From Lepidurus packardi (taxonomy: Eukaryota; Arthropoda; Branchiopoda; Notostraca; Triopsidae), in the NCBI GenBank assembly GCA_023053545.1, contig JAKZAN010000006.1:8898351-8962350 (forward strand): DNA of 64,000 bases. The letters are read 5' to 3'. The translations under genes were made by a program, and so were the position numbers. Positions 35,926-50,892 of this stretch are shown piece by piece. The notes under the pieces are model-generated. The model saw nothing but the letters and a program-made list of their open reading frames with translations, ran no database searches and had not been told where the DNA came from. Positions within the stretch are counted from its first letter, which is position 1. Every line of letters begins with the position of its first letter.

Positions 35926-38900
35926 TTTTCCCTCTGGAAACCATTTCCACCGATCGACTTCTTCGGTTATGTGTATTCTAAAGGCCCCGGTTCGTCTCCA
36001 GGAGGGAGAAAGGAGAAGCTGCAAAGAATGAGCTAGGGTCCAGTTTGGATGCTCTTCAACATAAATCCTCCTCGGACTTGGCATTGTCACGTGCAGGCCT
36101 CGTTAGACCCAAAACTGACCTCCCTTTATATTCCCCTTTCTTTTGACAACCCACCCAGTATGATACGACCGTCGAAAGCAGGACAAGGGGTGCGCGAGCG
36201 CCCGCACGCCATCTACTCCAGCTTCGCATGCAGTTCTCTTGCAACCCCTGCTAACCCCCAGGCGTCTTTTCTCTCTCTTCGTCGCATCCGTGATGTGATT
36301 CACCCACTATGGATCCGATTCAATGATTCTCGATGGGCCATTCGTCAACCAACGTCTTATGACTCACTTAACGATCGATGAGGGCTTCTAAAGCTGCTAA
36401 CAGGAATATACCCATACACGTCCCCGCATTTGCTGACTTGCTGATATGCCATTCAAAGAGCTCCTTTTTATTCTTGCTTTTCCCCTGCAGTTTTGGTTGT
36501 TTACGTCCAAGCAAACCACTCTCGGACTATAAGAACCGACAGACCAGAATTCACTTTGGTTATGGAAACAGACAAAAGTGACCGTTGGATGCACTTCATA
36601 TACGTCCTCCTGTGGCTTGCAAGAACAGTCATTCGTTGCGCCAACTGGCAAGACTGGAAAACGCTTTTATCAAGGACACCGGTTTGTAATGTTTGTTGTT
36701 TGCATGCATAAGACTAACACACCTTCCTTCAAACCTATTAGCGAAACAAAAAAAAGCTACGTACTTTTAAATATTTTTTTTTTACATTTTGAGTTACAAA
36801 GAAGCAAATAAGGAATGGAAGGATTTTTGTTTGTGCGCACTTCCTATCCTGGCTTGTTTAGGTAAGCAAATGGTACCCTTTTATCTTAGTAAAGTTTGAT
36901 CAAGTTTCCTTTGCAACTTTTATATTTGTACTTGTGGAATTAGCATGCATAAGATACTTGGAGTTGATAGACGATGGATTTCCTTCGCTTTTTCTCCCAG
37001 ACTTTTTTGTTTGTAGCAAAGGCACATCCTTTACCTGCTGTAAAGTTTGAAACCGTGCGGTTTCACCTGGGACCACTTGATAGGCATCTTCCTCTAGATT
37101 CCGGTTGCATGCAAATCTGTCTCTGTTCCTCATTATGCTAATTACGAGTCTCGGCGTGGGAACTGCTCATTACTGAAAGCAGGGTGCTTCTACGTATTGC
37201 TGCTCTATACACTGCAAAAGGGCGACTTGCATTTTGCCAAGTTGAGGGACCGGAAATGGATAAGGGATATGGAAACCCGAAGGATAGTACTGTAGCAAAG
37301 CAAGAGCACGGTTATAGGGGAGAAAGGTTATCAAGATACTCTCGTCGTGCTTCTGTTTATGTGCGCTTACTTGAAGCCGTCATAAAAGGAGAACACCCTT
37401 TTTTAACAGGTTAACTGCGACCAAGATTGCCCTTACATTCAGAAAACATTAAATTATACCATGATAGGTGACATACATCGTACTGGGTACTTACTTATAA
37501 AGTAATTAGAGGAATTTTCTGTTTCAAAACAAACAGGAACGCCACTTTCAGCTCTTCAGTTGTTATTTCACTTCTTTTTAAAAAGTCACAACAACAAAAA
37601 GCCTTGACTAGTTGGCTTGTTGTACTTGTTCCCAAGAGGTGTTCTAATTGATCAGTGATTTAATTTTCACTCTGCGATTCCACGTAATTGGGAAAAGACT
37701 ATAATTGCGTTCGTGCAAGGCAGAGTTCGTGTTGTTGCGACGTGCAGGGTGTCCAATTGTGTCCTTTTTCGTGGCTTGTTAGCTACGAAGCCCGTGTACA
37801 GCACAGCAACCAAGGCCTGACAATGTCTACACAGAAACTCATCAATATAGCAACGAAGTCGGACTCCTGCATACGGCATACAAGCAGATATATGTGGAAG
37901 TTGTGGACATAAGCAATTTTTGGAATGGGACTCTCCTTACGTGCTTTATCCCCCCACCAACACACTTCTTTATTAGGTTGTGCTGTCTTATTGCTGATAG
38001 ACAGAAGCCCTAAATGCAGCCAAAGGGTTTGCTTGGCTGAAAAACAACCCCTTCGTCTTATGAAAAGAGTGAACTTGAAAGTTAGATTGAATTCCACTCC
38101 TACACTTCGGGAGAAAAAAGCACTAGACTTTAGGAATAATAAAACGTTTTTTTTTTAATAAGACCCCGTAGCTTGCATAAAAAGTTTCCTCGAAGAACTC
38201 TGTACGCGAGCTTCGCTGCTTTGCTATACTCTTCTTGTGAAAGAGTATTGATGGGCGGAATGGGCTTCATAAGGAATCTATGAAGAGGATTGATTATTAA
38301 CGACAAGGGCATAATAGTGGTTGCATGGTTGGCTGATAACAGTTAACAATGACTTTTCTTTGCCCGCTTTTTTGTGCCATACATTCATGGACGGTTCCAC
38401 CACATGGAAACTAAGCAAGTTATCTAATTGACGGGGACAGGAGATACATATCTTGAAGATGAAATGTCTACGAATATTAAATTTCACGTCATGCTTGTCG
38501 CAAAATACAGTATTGACATTTTGCTGTATTACTACGCTCATTTTTGTGTTGTTTAATTTTACTTTTCTCACATAGACAGGTTGGGAACCGAGTGAAAATT
38601 TTTGGGTTTTCGAAGTACTAAAATAAGCTCGCCGAAAGGTATTCGTAGCTAAAACTCGGAACTTTATTCCTTCTCTTGTTCGTCCCAATAATGGACCTCA
38701 CCAAACCTGTCACTCCCAAATAAGACACCATCGCTATTAGCTAAAGCAAAAAAGTGGCTACGAACAGCATCGCTTGGAGCTCGTATAGTAACTGTTAAAA
38801 ATAATCTAGGAGATACATGGTAAAGAGTTGAGAAAAAAAGAAAGAGGGAAAATTCAAGAGCTGTTGTGTATAGCTCACAAACTTCTTATTCACTCTTGGC

Positions 38901-39739
38901 TTCTGTCTCATCATATATGAGAAGTGCATATCAGCGGAAGGACCGAACTAGTCAAGCAGCAATATCTTTTTAAAGCCTTTCTTTGAAAGAAAAATAATGT
39001 GAGGCTCAGAAATTTATATGCCAGTGTAGCTTACCAACTTTATGTTGCGCTCGAAAAAGTGTGAAGAAAAAAGAATAAGCGCTGACATGTGACGGCTCTG
39101 TCTTTAGCCGGGAGAAGTCGCGCGGAATTATCAACCTGAACCATTGGTTTCTCTTTTTTAAACTATGTTTTGTTTCCCTGTCTATAGCGATTACACGCAA
39201 AAGTTCTATCTGACTGCCTCAAGGTATCCCTAATTAGTATTTAAATTTTGATTCCGCATCTTGCGGAAGATGAAAACAACCCGAGCTTTTTCGATCGTTT
39301 GGGATCTAATACCCAGTCACATAAATCCTATATCGTTACTAGCATTCCATCGCGTAATTCTTCCATGTTAGTTCTACTGTTCTACTGAAGGTAAATTGTA
39401 CCACTGTGTTGTACAGGTGACAATTCTTACATCGTTCACATAGTGCACTGAGTGATCAATTAATTTTCTTTCGCACTGCAATTAGGTGTCCGTTTTGATA
39501 CTTCGTTCTCGTCCTTATAGATGGCAATACCTGCTAACGGTTCGCATACATTTTTATTTATGATATTGGGTTGAAGAAGCAGAAAGTAAACAGCGAACCG
39601 GTATCGTGTTCAAGTGTTTTGTTTTGATTGCGTGAAAAGTGAAATGGGAAAATCTTCCCAAACGATTAAAACCGATTAATACTTTCATCATAGCCCGAAT
39701 AATATGATTTAGTCTCTTTTGTGTTATATTTTTATCAAC

Positions 39740-42440
39740 ATGGTTTTGCCAAATTACGTACGCCAAGGGCTTTTATGGGATTCCAGTACCAATCCCAAGT
39801 CTTCACCTTGGTGCAACTTTTCATGCTTTCTGGCATCCTTTTTTATCTTTTTCTTAACGTTATTGGTGGCAACTGTGTGGCTTTTAACTGCTAATCCCTT
39901 AGAATCAGATGGTATTCAAAGTATCAACCTAGAAGATACATACGCTTTGCCAGAACGTTACCTTTCGGTACAGAGCTCACCAATAACCCCTACAAAAGAA
40001 GACTGTCATTACCACAGTTGTTTTAACGTTTATCGGTGTGGGCAAGGCGAGGGAAACCTTAAGATTTACATCTATCCTCTCAATAAGGTACTTGATGAGC
40101 AAGGCATTCCGATCACGCAGCACATCTCACAAGAGTACTACGACCTCCTGCAAGCCGTCTTAAAAAGCCCCTTTTATACATCTGACCCAGGCAAGGCTTG
40201 CTTGTTTCTACCTAGCTTTGACGTTTTAAACCAAAACCATATAAGACCTCAAGAGGTGTCAAGGTAGAGACATTCATGCCAATTTTCTGTTGGAATAGAG
40301 CTAACTAAACCTCAATTTTGTAATTTCTAGGGCATTGGCAGCATTACCGTATTGGCGTGGTGGAGTAAACCACGTTATCTTTAGTATGCTAATGGGCTCT
40401 CCTCCAGAATATAAACCTTTTCTGGAGGTTGGCTTAGGACAAGCCATATTAGCAGGCGCGGGTTTCTCGTCGTTAGTGTACAGACCGGATTTTGATGTAT
40501 CAGTTCCTGTCTACAGCTCTTTTGCTTCATTAGCTATCGCAGATACGTCTGAGTACGTATTTTTTATCGTACAACGACATGTGTAACTTGATGTAATTAT
40601 TTTATTATTCTCGTAGGCACGACAGGCCATGGAAAGTAATTTTTTCGCAGTTAAATGTCCATCCCGAGTATAAGGGAACAGTTAGCGGTGTTGCAGCGTT
40701 GCACCCCGAAGTTTTAGTGCTGGGTGCTTGTCAGAAGCCTAATGTTACAACGCGATGTACGAACAGCCATAACTATTCATATCCTAGCGTTTTGCAGGTA
40801 TTTCTTTTTGACACATATTTCGACTTAAAAAACAAACAAACATGATTTCGTATGTTTGTAGGAAGGAGATTTTTGTTTGGTCGTACGAGGAGCAAGATTA
40901 GCTCAAACCGTACTTATGGACGCCATGGCGTCTGGATGTATTCCCATTGTTGTTGCTGATTCTTATGTTTTGCCCTTTGATGATATCATTGACTGGAAAA
41001 GGTAAGCGTTTTTGCTATGCATTGTGGACTAAATATCTGACATCTATTGATCCTTAGAGCTGCCATTATACTCTATGAAGACTCATTGGATTCCTTGTGG
41101 GAAGTAGTATCTGCAGTTTCGCAAAAGCGTCTGTTAGATATGCGCACACAAGCAAAAACTATATACAGTCACTACATGTCTTCCATGGAAAAAATAGCTC
41201 TTACAACCTTAGAGGTAGAGTTACACTATATTGGAATATTTTGCTAGACTTCAGGTTTCTTGGTACTACAGATTATTCAGGGACGAATTTATCCTCATGA
41301 AGCACGAACTTATGACGCGTGGAATAGTTTAACTGGTCCCTTGCCTCCTCAAAACCCTTTGATATTGCCCATGGGCCCACCAAAATCGCAAGGCTTCACT
41401 GCCCTTGTTTTAACTTACGATCGGTGGGTCGATCTTGTAGTGCTATTGAAAAGCTTAGCGAAAGTTCCTTCCTTATCTAAAGTACTCGTCGTGTGGAACA
41501 ATCAGAACAAAGCTCCGCCGCCTGGTAAATGAAGCCCATGTCGTATGTGTCGTTCATTTAATAATCTTTTCCTGGTTTTGATTTTAGCATCCGCGTGGCC
41601 AGGTCTGCCGAAACCTTTGAAGGTAATCCGATCAAAGGACAACAAATTGAGCAACCGATTCTTCCCGTACCCGGAAATTGAAACTGAAGCAGTCTTAGCT
41701 TTGGATGATGACATCATCATGCTAACCACAGATGAGTTAGAATTTGGCTTTGAGGTATTTGTTGTTGTATTGTGACCTTTGATGATGAAACCAATAATGT
41801 GTACGAGTAGGTCTGGAGGGAACATCCTGACCGCATTGTAGGGTTTCCGTCACGTACTCACATTTGGGATAACGGGACCTTCCAATGGAAATATGAATCC
41901 GAGTGGACTAATCACTTATCGATGGTTCTTACTGGTGCTGCCTTTTATCACAAAGTAGCAATTACTTTCTTTGACAACCACTATAGCCTCTTTATATATA
42001 GTATTGGAGCTATCTTTACTCTACAGCTATGCCGGGTGATATCAAAGAATATGTTGATGAGCATATGAACTGTGAGGATATTGCCATGAACTTCCTGGTT
42101 GCCAACCGTACAGGGAAAGCACCTATTAAAGTAAGCGAAGCTTATTTATTTTTTTGTAGCGTAGACGAAAATTTTTACTACTTCAGTTTGAACTCGACTA
42201 ATCCACCCTTGATTTCAGGTTACGCCTAGGAAAAAATTCAAGTGCCCAGAGTGTCGGCAGACCGAAATGTTGTCGGCGGATTTGGGACATATGCAAGAAA
42301 GGACACAGTGTATAAATAAGTTCACAGAACTTTATGGTACTATGCCCTTGCAATCAGTCGAATTCCGTGCAGACCCTGTACTTTACAAAGATCCTTTGCC
42401 AGACAAGCTAAAAAAGTTTCCAGAAATCGGGAATTTGTAG
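39740..42440 (+). CDS. EXT2: Exostosin-2, heparan sulfate co-polymerase
   Basis: Ten exons (39740-40263, 40331-40552, 40617-40797, 40862-41001, 41058-41214, 41272-41524, 41588-41754, 41811-41954, 42002-42130, 42219-42440) encode 712 residues; human EXT2 has 718. It is a type II Golgi membrane protein with a short cytosolic N terminus and one membrane anchor at about residues 28-50. The exostosin (GT47) domain shows [20 protein letters not shown] and [16 protein letters not shown]. The GT64 domain shows [21 protein letters not shown], the DDD motif in [21 protein letters not shown], and [12 protein letters not shown] near the end. With EXT1 it forms the polymerase that builds the GlcA-GlcNAc backbone. 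It is closer to EXT2 (fly sotv) than to EXT1 or EXTL3. All junctions are GT-AG and in frame. Confidence 0.96.
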
Positions 42441-43380
42441 GTCCATGCCATTTTGGTTCTACCTACTTTTGCTTAGCTCGAAATTTTGAATCCCTAAATA
42501 TTGAATATTTTTTTTATTAATTGTTTATAATCTAAAATAATTCGCTACGTGCCATCTATAACTAGTTAAACACTCATGATCTCTCGTACTCTTGAAGTTA
42601 CAATGCTATTATTGAAACTTCATTTTGTTTTTGCTAATAGAATCGCGATATGCAAAAAGAAGGTTAACAACAATATTTCTTACTTCTCTGGGCTCGCCCT
42701 TTAAAATTCTTTAAATGTAGGGAACGCCTTGGGCTTTAGGCCATATTTATCTTCAAATATAGGCGGTTTACCCACTGCTTCGTGCGCTCATGTCCGTTTT
42801 ATGGACGTTTTTGTCGTTTTGCTCCGCTTTCCGTTCTCACAGCGTCAGTTGCTTGGGTTGTCAAATTCCTTCGTAACCAATTCTCTTGATTTTTAAAAAC
42901 GAGAGCAAAAGTTGATCAATCAAGCTTTAACAACTATAGTTTGCTTTTTTTTGTTTGCTTTAACAATTTTCTAGAATTACGTATAATTTTCAGTTTACCA
43001 AGTTAGTCTTTAGCTTTGAGTTGTAATGCCCTAAAACGCAGGAGCTGTCATTAGTAATTCGTCGAGTTTTGCAAACGCTTTTTGATCCTTCCTGGTCCGT
43101 AACCATTCTGCTCGCAATAGTTGGTTTAAGTGATAAATATGTAATGGTATATAATATGGTATAAAGGATATTTTGTTCTTACTTTATAAGTATAATACAT
43201 AAATTAGTTTAGTTACTTCTATATTTCTCTAATATGAAACTATACGTATAGAAGTTGTATAGGCTGAAGAGTAAACGATGAAATAACTTTATTACAAAAA
43301 ATAAACAAATATGACAATATAACATCCATCAGTCGATGTGTTTTGTCGATAACCCAATCCGACTCATTGATAAAGAAATA

Positions 43381-43766
43381 CAGTTAAAACCGTCCAAAAT
43401 ATTTTTGGACGACAAAATACTTGTCTAGTGAGCCACCGTCTCCCTCTGCCAATGGGAAGGGTTGTAGAACCTTAGCAACATTCCTGACTTTTAAGTTTCA
43501 CATTTTTGTCTTTCTCGCCCCAACAGTCCGTGGGCAATCAAAACATTTCATTTTTATTTACAGTCTGTTAAAATGCCTTAAAATTAATTATTTGTGCTTT
43601 AACATGTATAGACTGTCAATGTACACTTGAATATTATTCTAACTCTGTTATCGCGACAGTTTTTTAATTAACTAGTTTTTTTTGCGTATATCTGTTAGCA
43701 CGAATTCCTTTTAACACGAAAAAAATATTCCGGTCCCTTCGATTTCGTCTTAAGCGGTTTTCACTG
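43381..43766. mobile_element. pogo/Tigger-like MITE remnant
   Basis: The 386-nt unit begins CAGTTAAAACCG and ends CGGTTTTCACTG, terminal inverted repeats matching at 11 of 12 bases. It is flanked by TA on both sides (43379-43380 and 43767-43768), the target duplication of Tc1/mariner/pogo transposons. The right end also holds the family-like run of alternating Lys/Phe-type codons around TTCGATTTCGTCTTAAGCGG. There is no transposase frame, so it is a non-autonomous copy. Assignment to pogo rather than another mariner group is inference from the end sequence. Confidence 0.6.
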
Positions 43767-44011
43767 TACCTTTTTTTTTTTTTTAATTATTATTAAACCA
43801 GTGTCCGCATCAGCTTTTTGCTAGTCTATATTATTATGTAATAGAATTGATTGGCAAAATGTCTTGCACTGTAATTAAGGGCTTTTAACTTTGCGGCTAT
43901 TGATAAGAATTATAAAATGGCCCTTTTTTCCAAAAATAATTAGAGCAGTTTTAACAAAGGAAACTATAGCAGTACTGTACGTTAAAACAACTGCAAAGAA
44001 ACAAAAACAAA

Positions 44012-44051
44012 TTGTATTTGTTTAACGTTCACTATACGTTAAACAATACAA
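44012..44051. repeat. 16-bp inverted repeat upstream of AARS2
   Basis: 44012-44028 pairs with 44036-44051 (core TTTAACGT/ACGTTAAA) with one bulged base and a 7-nt loop. It lies 185 nt before the AARS2 start codon, in its likely promoter. Confidence 0.7.
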
Positions 44052-44235
44052 AGCAAGCAATACTTTTCGTTTGACGCCGCAGACCAGTTACCCAGCTGCC
44101 AAGCGGGTTCGAATCACCTGAACTGCCGGTTCGGGAAGCAAGCAGTTTTCGCCTCACATGTCAAGAAGAGGAGTGCCACGGAGGTACCAATAGTTTCATG
44201 TAAATATAAACAAAGAAAGTTAAGCTAAAAAGAAA

Positions 44236-47758
<3,523 letters not shown>

Positions 47759-48517
47759 GCGTGGGAAAATTACAATTGTGTGCATATTCTATAGTTCTAC
47801 GTCAGTTGTCCTCAGTTGCAGCTGTGAATAAACAAGAAATGTTGGAAATTTTTTAAGATTACATAGCAAAATTAGTCCTGCGTTGCTTAAGTTTTGAATA
47901 CATCATACAAGATTATCGCCAAATACATCTATTATTATTCTCTGAATTATCAACAACTCAGGGGTTAACAGTCTACCGTATTTTTTAACAATCGCTTGTA
48001 TTTTTAAGATAAGAATTTAAACCCTTCGCTCATATCAAGGGGTTCGCAACAACTTCGTACACCCTGACCAGTCCGTAAGAAGTTTATGTTTTTAACTTTA
48101 TGTTACAATTTTGTGATTGAACACCTAGGAAATGAGTTACGAACCCTTCGCATAAAAATTATAAAGTACACAGAAGTATTGTACATACTGCAAAAAACTT
48201 AGATAATTAAAGTTTTTCTGTCAGTTATTTTCTAATCAAAATTCTAATACCGAGATATTTTTGGGTAAATTTTTAAGTACCTTTCTATCAAATTTTCTAT
48301 CGAATTCACAAAAATTGCAAATCGAATGTTTGCTAAAAATCTAATACAATTCATATTGTAAATTTTTGTGAGTTCGTCACTGGACACTGAAGCATTCACA
48401 GATTGAAGTCATTAATCTTGGTTTTTGAGAATTGTGAATTTTTTTCTTTATTTTATTCAGATTGCACATCTATACATTTTATATTATTGTAGCACGTTTG
48501 AGAAAGTTATAGTGAAG
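47759..48517. other. Shared 3' region of AARS2 (+) and the Cys-rich gene (-), with poly(A) signals
   Basis: The two genes converge. On the + strand an AATAAA at 47827-47832 follows the AARS2 stop by 69 nt. On the - strand two overlapping AATAAA hexamers at 48447-48457 follow the Cys-rich gene's stop by about 60 nt. No gene is seen in between. Confidence 0.7.
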
Positions 48518-49164
48518 TTATTTGATGTGGTTGCAAATACATCTCCGGAAACATCTAAAGTCGTGACAATCCCAAGTACATTGAGGTTTACAATTCCCAT
48601 TTTCGTAAATTCCTTTTTTTTCTTCTTCTTCTGGAAATGGATCATCACTGATGGATTTTAAACTAGCGTGGAATTCAAAGTCCGCGTGTCTGGGCTCTCT
48701 ATTACTAGTCACTTTCTTTCCTTCCTTGCTTTTGTTCGATTTTGGAGCATGTTTCGGTGGTTTCGTCTTTGTTTTCTTCGTTCCTAGGTAAATTTCATTT
48801 TGAAGGCGACGGACTTGCTTTTCCTTACTGAGCTTCATCTTCCTCGCCTTCGTCCATGCCTTTTTCAGTTTCAATTTGATCTGCTTTTTAATTAAGTTTT
48901 TGTCAACTTGAGTAGCTAGCGGAAGTCTCCGTATGCAATGTTTTATATCTTTCCCATTTTCCAACATAACAGGCTTTGTCGAATATTCAACACTGTGCAC
49001 GTTTCTAGAAGTGGCAATTTTCTAAACAATGAAATTTCAATTAATATTCATAGAAATGTACAGTCGGAATTATAAACATTTACCTTGGTAGGAAGTACTC
49101 CAGACCACACTGTTATACTCTCCGTAAGACCGAGGAAAACGGCGGTGAGCAAAACAAGTTTCAT
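48518..49164 (-). CDS. Secreted precursor with six-cysteine C-terminal peptide
   Basis: Two exons (49164-49084 and 49021-48518, GT-AG intron of 62 nt, phase 0) encode 194 residues. The N terminus MKLVLLTAVFLGLTES is a clear signal peptide. The middle is a lysine-rich, probably helical or disordered stretch (KKQIKLKLKKAWTKARKMK) with one Cys. An acidic segment DDPFPEEEE then meets the dibasic pair KK. The last 31 residues (48521-48613) carry six cysteines spaced C-x3-C-x3-C-x4-C-x3-C-x-C. The order signal, acidic propeptide, dibasic site, cysteine-rich end is that of a processed secreted peptide (hormone-, defence- or venom-like), but I do not recognise the cysteine pattern as a known family. 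A TATA box and poly(A) signals at sensible distances support a real gene. The cleavage site and function are inference. Confidence 0.75.
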
Positions 49165-49240
49165 CGTTAAGCGATTTTGACCTTCGGGATGTTTCACTTG
49201 CTTCGTCAACAGGTGTACTACTACATGAAAATACCTATAC

Positions 49241-49250
49241 CGTATTTATA
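49241..49250 (-). promoter_or_regulatory. TATA box of the Cys-rich precursor gene
   Basis: Read on the - strand the site is TATAAATACG, 77-86 nt before the start codon at 49164. With a start site about 30 nt downstream it would give a 5' leader of about 50 nt. Confidence 0.6.
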
Positions 49251-50474
49251 ATATGTTCTGGTTCCGAGTGCTTTCTTCCCCTTTGAGTCATCCCGACTTC
49301 TTACTGAAGGTAGAAAGGATTCTGAAATTTTACTTTGCCGCTTCGGTATAAATATTTTTCCCTTGGTCTTCTTTAGTAGTTGTTTTCCCCTACTTCAATT
49401 ATGTATGCCACACTGACTATCCGTTTCTTCGTTTATCGCCTGACTGCCTTTTTTGTGATAACGTCGGGAACGTCGTAATATAGCATAAATATAGCATGAA
49501 TAGGTTAGGAGGGTCTAAGTAATTCCCCTTTGGAATACATAAAAAAAGAAACCGTTAAATTGCTGGGAATCCCCAGATCGTGTAGTGTCGTCTGCTGATT
49601 GTCTATTCCACGCTAAGTTGTCTTGTTACCAGGCCATATTTGGCGACGCGGGGGAAAAGGAAAGTCCCGAGACGTGTTGTGAAATTAAAATACGGCCGTC
49701 CAGAAGAGAAGTAATGGTCAATGAAGGTAAGAAACACATACATAAATCCGTTTGAGTAAAAGATGACACAATATTTTCTTCAACAAAGGCGTGTATAAAA
49801 TAACCCACGGGCTTAGCTTCGAGAGTCGGCTTCTTAAGAATATAAAAAGCGGGGAGGGGAGTTTTAAGGTTGGTACCTCATCGCCATATGTCATTTTGGG
49901 TTGGCGTTTTGCCTTTCGGGTAAGATTGCTAGAAAAACTTCTTGGGCAGTACCGTATAGATAGTGCAAACTCAGAGGACGTTTTACTTGTTTTATTTTTA
50001 CCTTAATTATTTAAAAACTGGGAACTAATTTTTCACCTACTCGAAAAAGCAAAATTGCATATTGGACTATAGAGCATTGCGTGATATTAGAGCATTTACA
50101 AAAAAATTCCATGCAGATCAAGTTCAAGTACGTGGCTATAAAATCGCCGAAGCAATGCGCGTTTATTTGCTTCTATACACAACATTTCACGTACCCTCAC
50201 AAGCTATATATGAGTAAGGTTTTAAAATGAAAAAATACGTTAGAACAGAACAAGTTACACTATCATGTTTTGACGGAGCAACGTAACGTTAATTATCCAT
50301 ACTCTCCGAGCAGTTACGTATGTAGCCTAATAGGCTCCTTCCTTTTACTCACTATCAACATTACCTAGAATCTTATCTAAAATCGTTCCCGTGAACCAAA
50401 AGAAAGGTTAAATTATCATTTTATTTCGAATACACAAATAAGTTTCTACGCGTTTGATTATTTTACAAGCTCAA
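49251..50474. other. Intergenic, nothing recognised
   Basis: About 1.2 kb upstream of the Cys-rich gene with only short open frames and no repeat or RNA gene I can support. An AATAAA on the - strand at 50420-50425 could serve the uncertain frame just to its right. Confidence 0.5.
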
Positions 50475-50892
50475 TCACAATAAGGCTAACATTTTCTTCG
50501 CTCCGTTACTTGCGAGCCCCAATGTTGAAAGTGTTGTCATGATAAAACCCGAACCGAAACCTGAAGGAACGCATGTCTGGGACTGGGTTTGGCGCGAAGA
50601 AAAAGCCGCTTGAGCGGTGCAGGGGGCGGATTGCTGCGTTTGCTGAAAACTGAGAACGTAAACAACGAACGGTCGGTACAAAACGATTTCAAATTCATGA
50701 AAAGTCGAAGAAAGCTAAAAGACACGCCGCAAGAAGCTTGTCTGCGAAAGTGATCAACTGCGTAATGAGAAGAAGACAGTAATTTCTATATAACCATAAT
50801 TCGCAAGTGTATTTTACCACCCTGGAAACAATAAACGATAACGAAGTCATGATTGCCGCTGCCGAACCTTCGGTAAGCTTGTCACTGTCCAC
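50475..50892 (-). other. Possible small gene divergent from APC1
   Basis: On the - strand an open frame at 50681-50475 ends in FIMTTLSTLGLASNGAKKM and a stop, with AATAAA 50 nt beyond. A second open frame (50892-50695) starts inside the first APC1 intron and reads back across APC1 exon 1 on the opposite strand. Splice sites that would join them are not clear, and other frames through 50500-50660 are open as well. I do not recognise a product. It may be a small gene sharing the APC1 promoter, or just the GC-rich promoter itself. Confidence 0.25.

Larger units (their letters stand above)
17270..39739. other. 22.5-kb tract with no supportable gene
   Basis: No recognisable protein family, tRNA, rRNA or transposon could be found on either strand. 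Open frames are all short (the longest, 19978-20466, is 162 codons) and none resembles a known protein. The sequence is mixed in composition and not visibly repetitive. It lies between the first detected exon of beat and the start of EXT2. Beat genes often have very long first introns, so this may be that intron with the signal-peptide exon hidden in it, or it may be plain intergenic DNA. Small inverted repeats and microsatellites inside it are listed separately. Confidence 0.6.
42441..44235. other. Intergenic region between EXT2 and AARS2
   Basis: AT-rich sequence of 1.8 kb with no coding exon. It contains the pogo-like MITE and a small hairpin, both listed separately. An AATAAA lies at 43299-43304, more than 850 nt after the EXT2 stop, so it is a doubtful poly(A) signal for EXT2. 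Confidence 0.6.

Noticed and set aside
44106-44115. tRNA B-box-like GGTTCGAATC
   Set aside because: No A box at the right distance upstream and no cloverleaf can be drawn around it.
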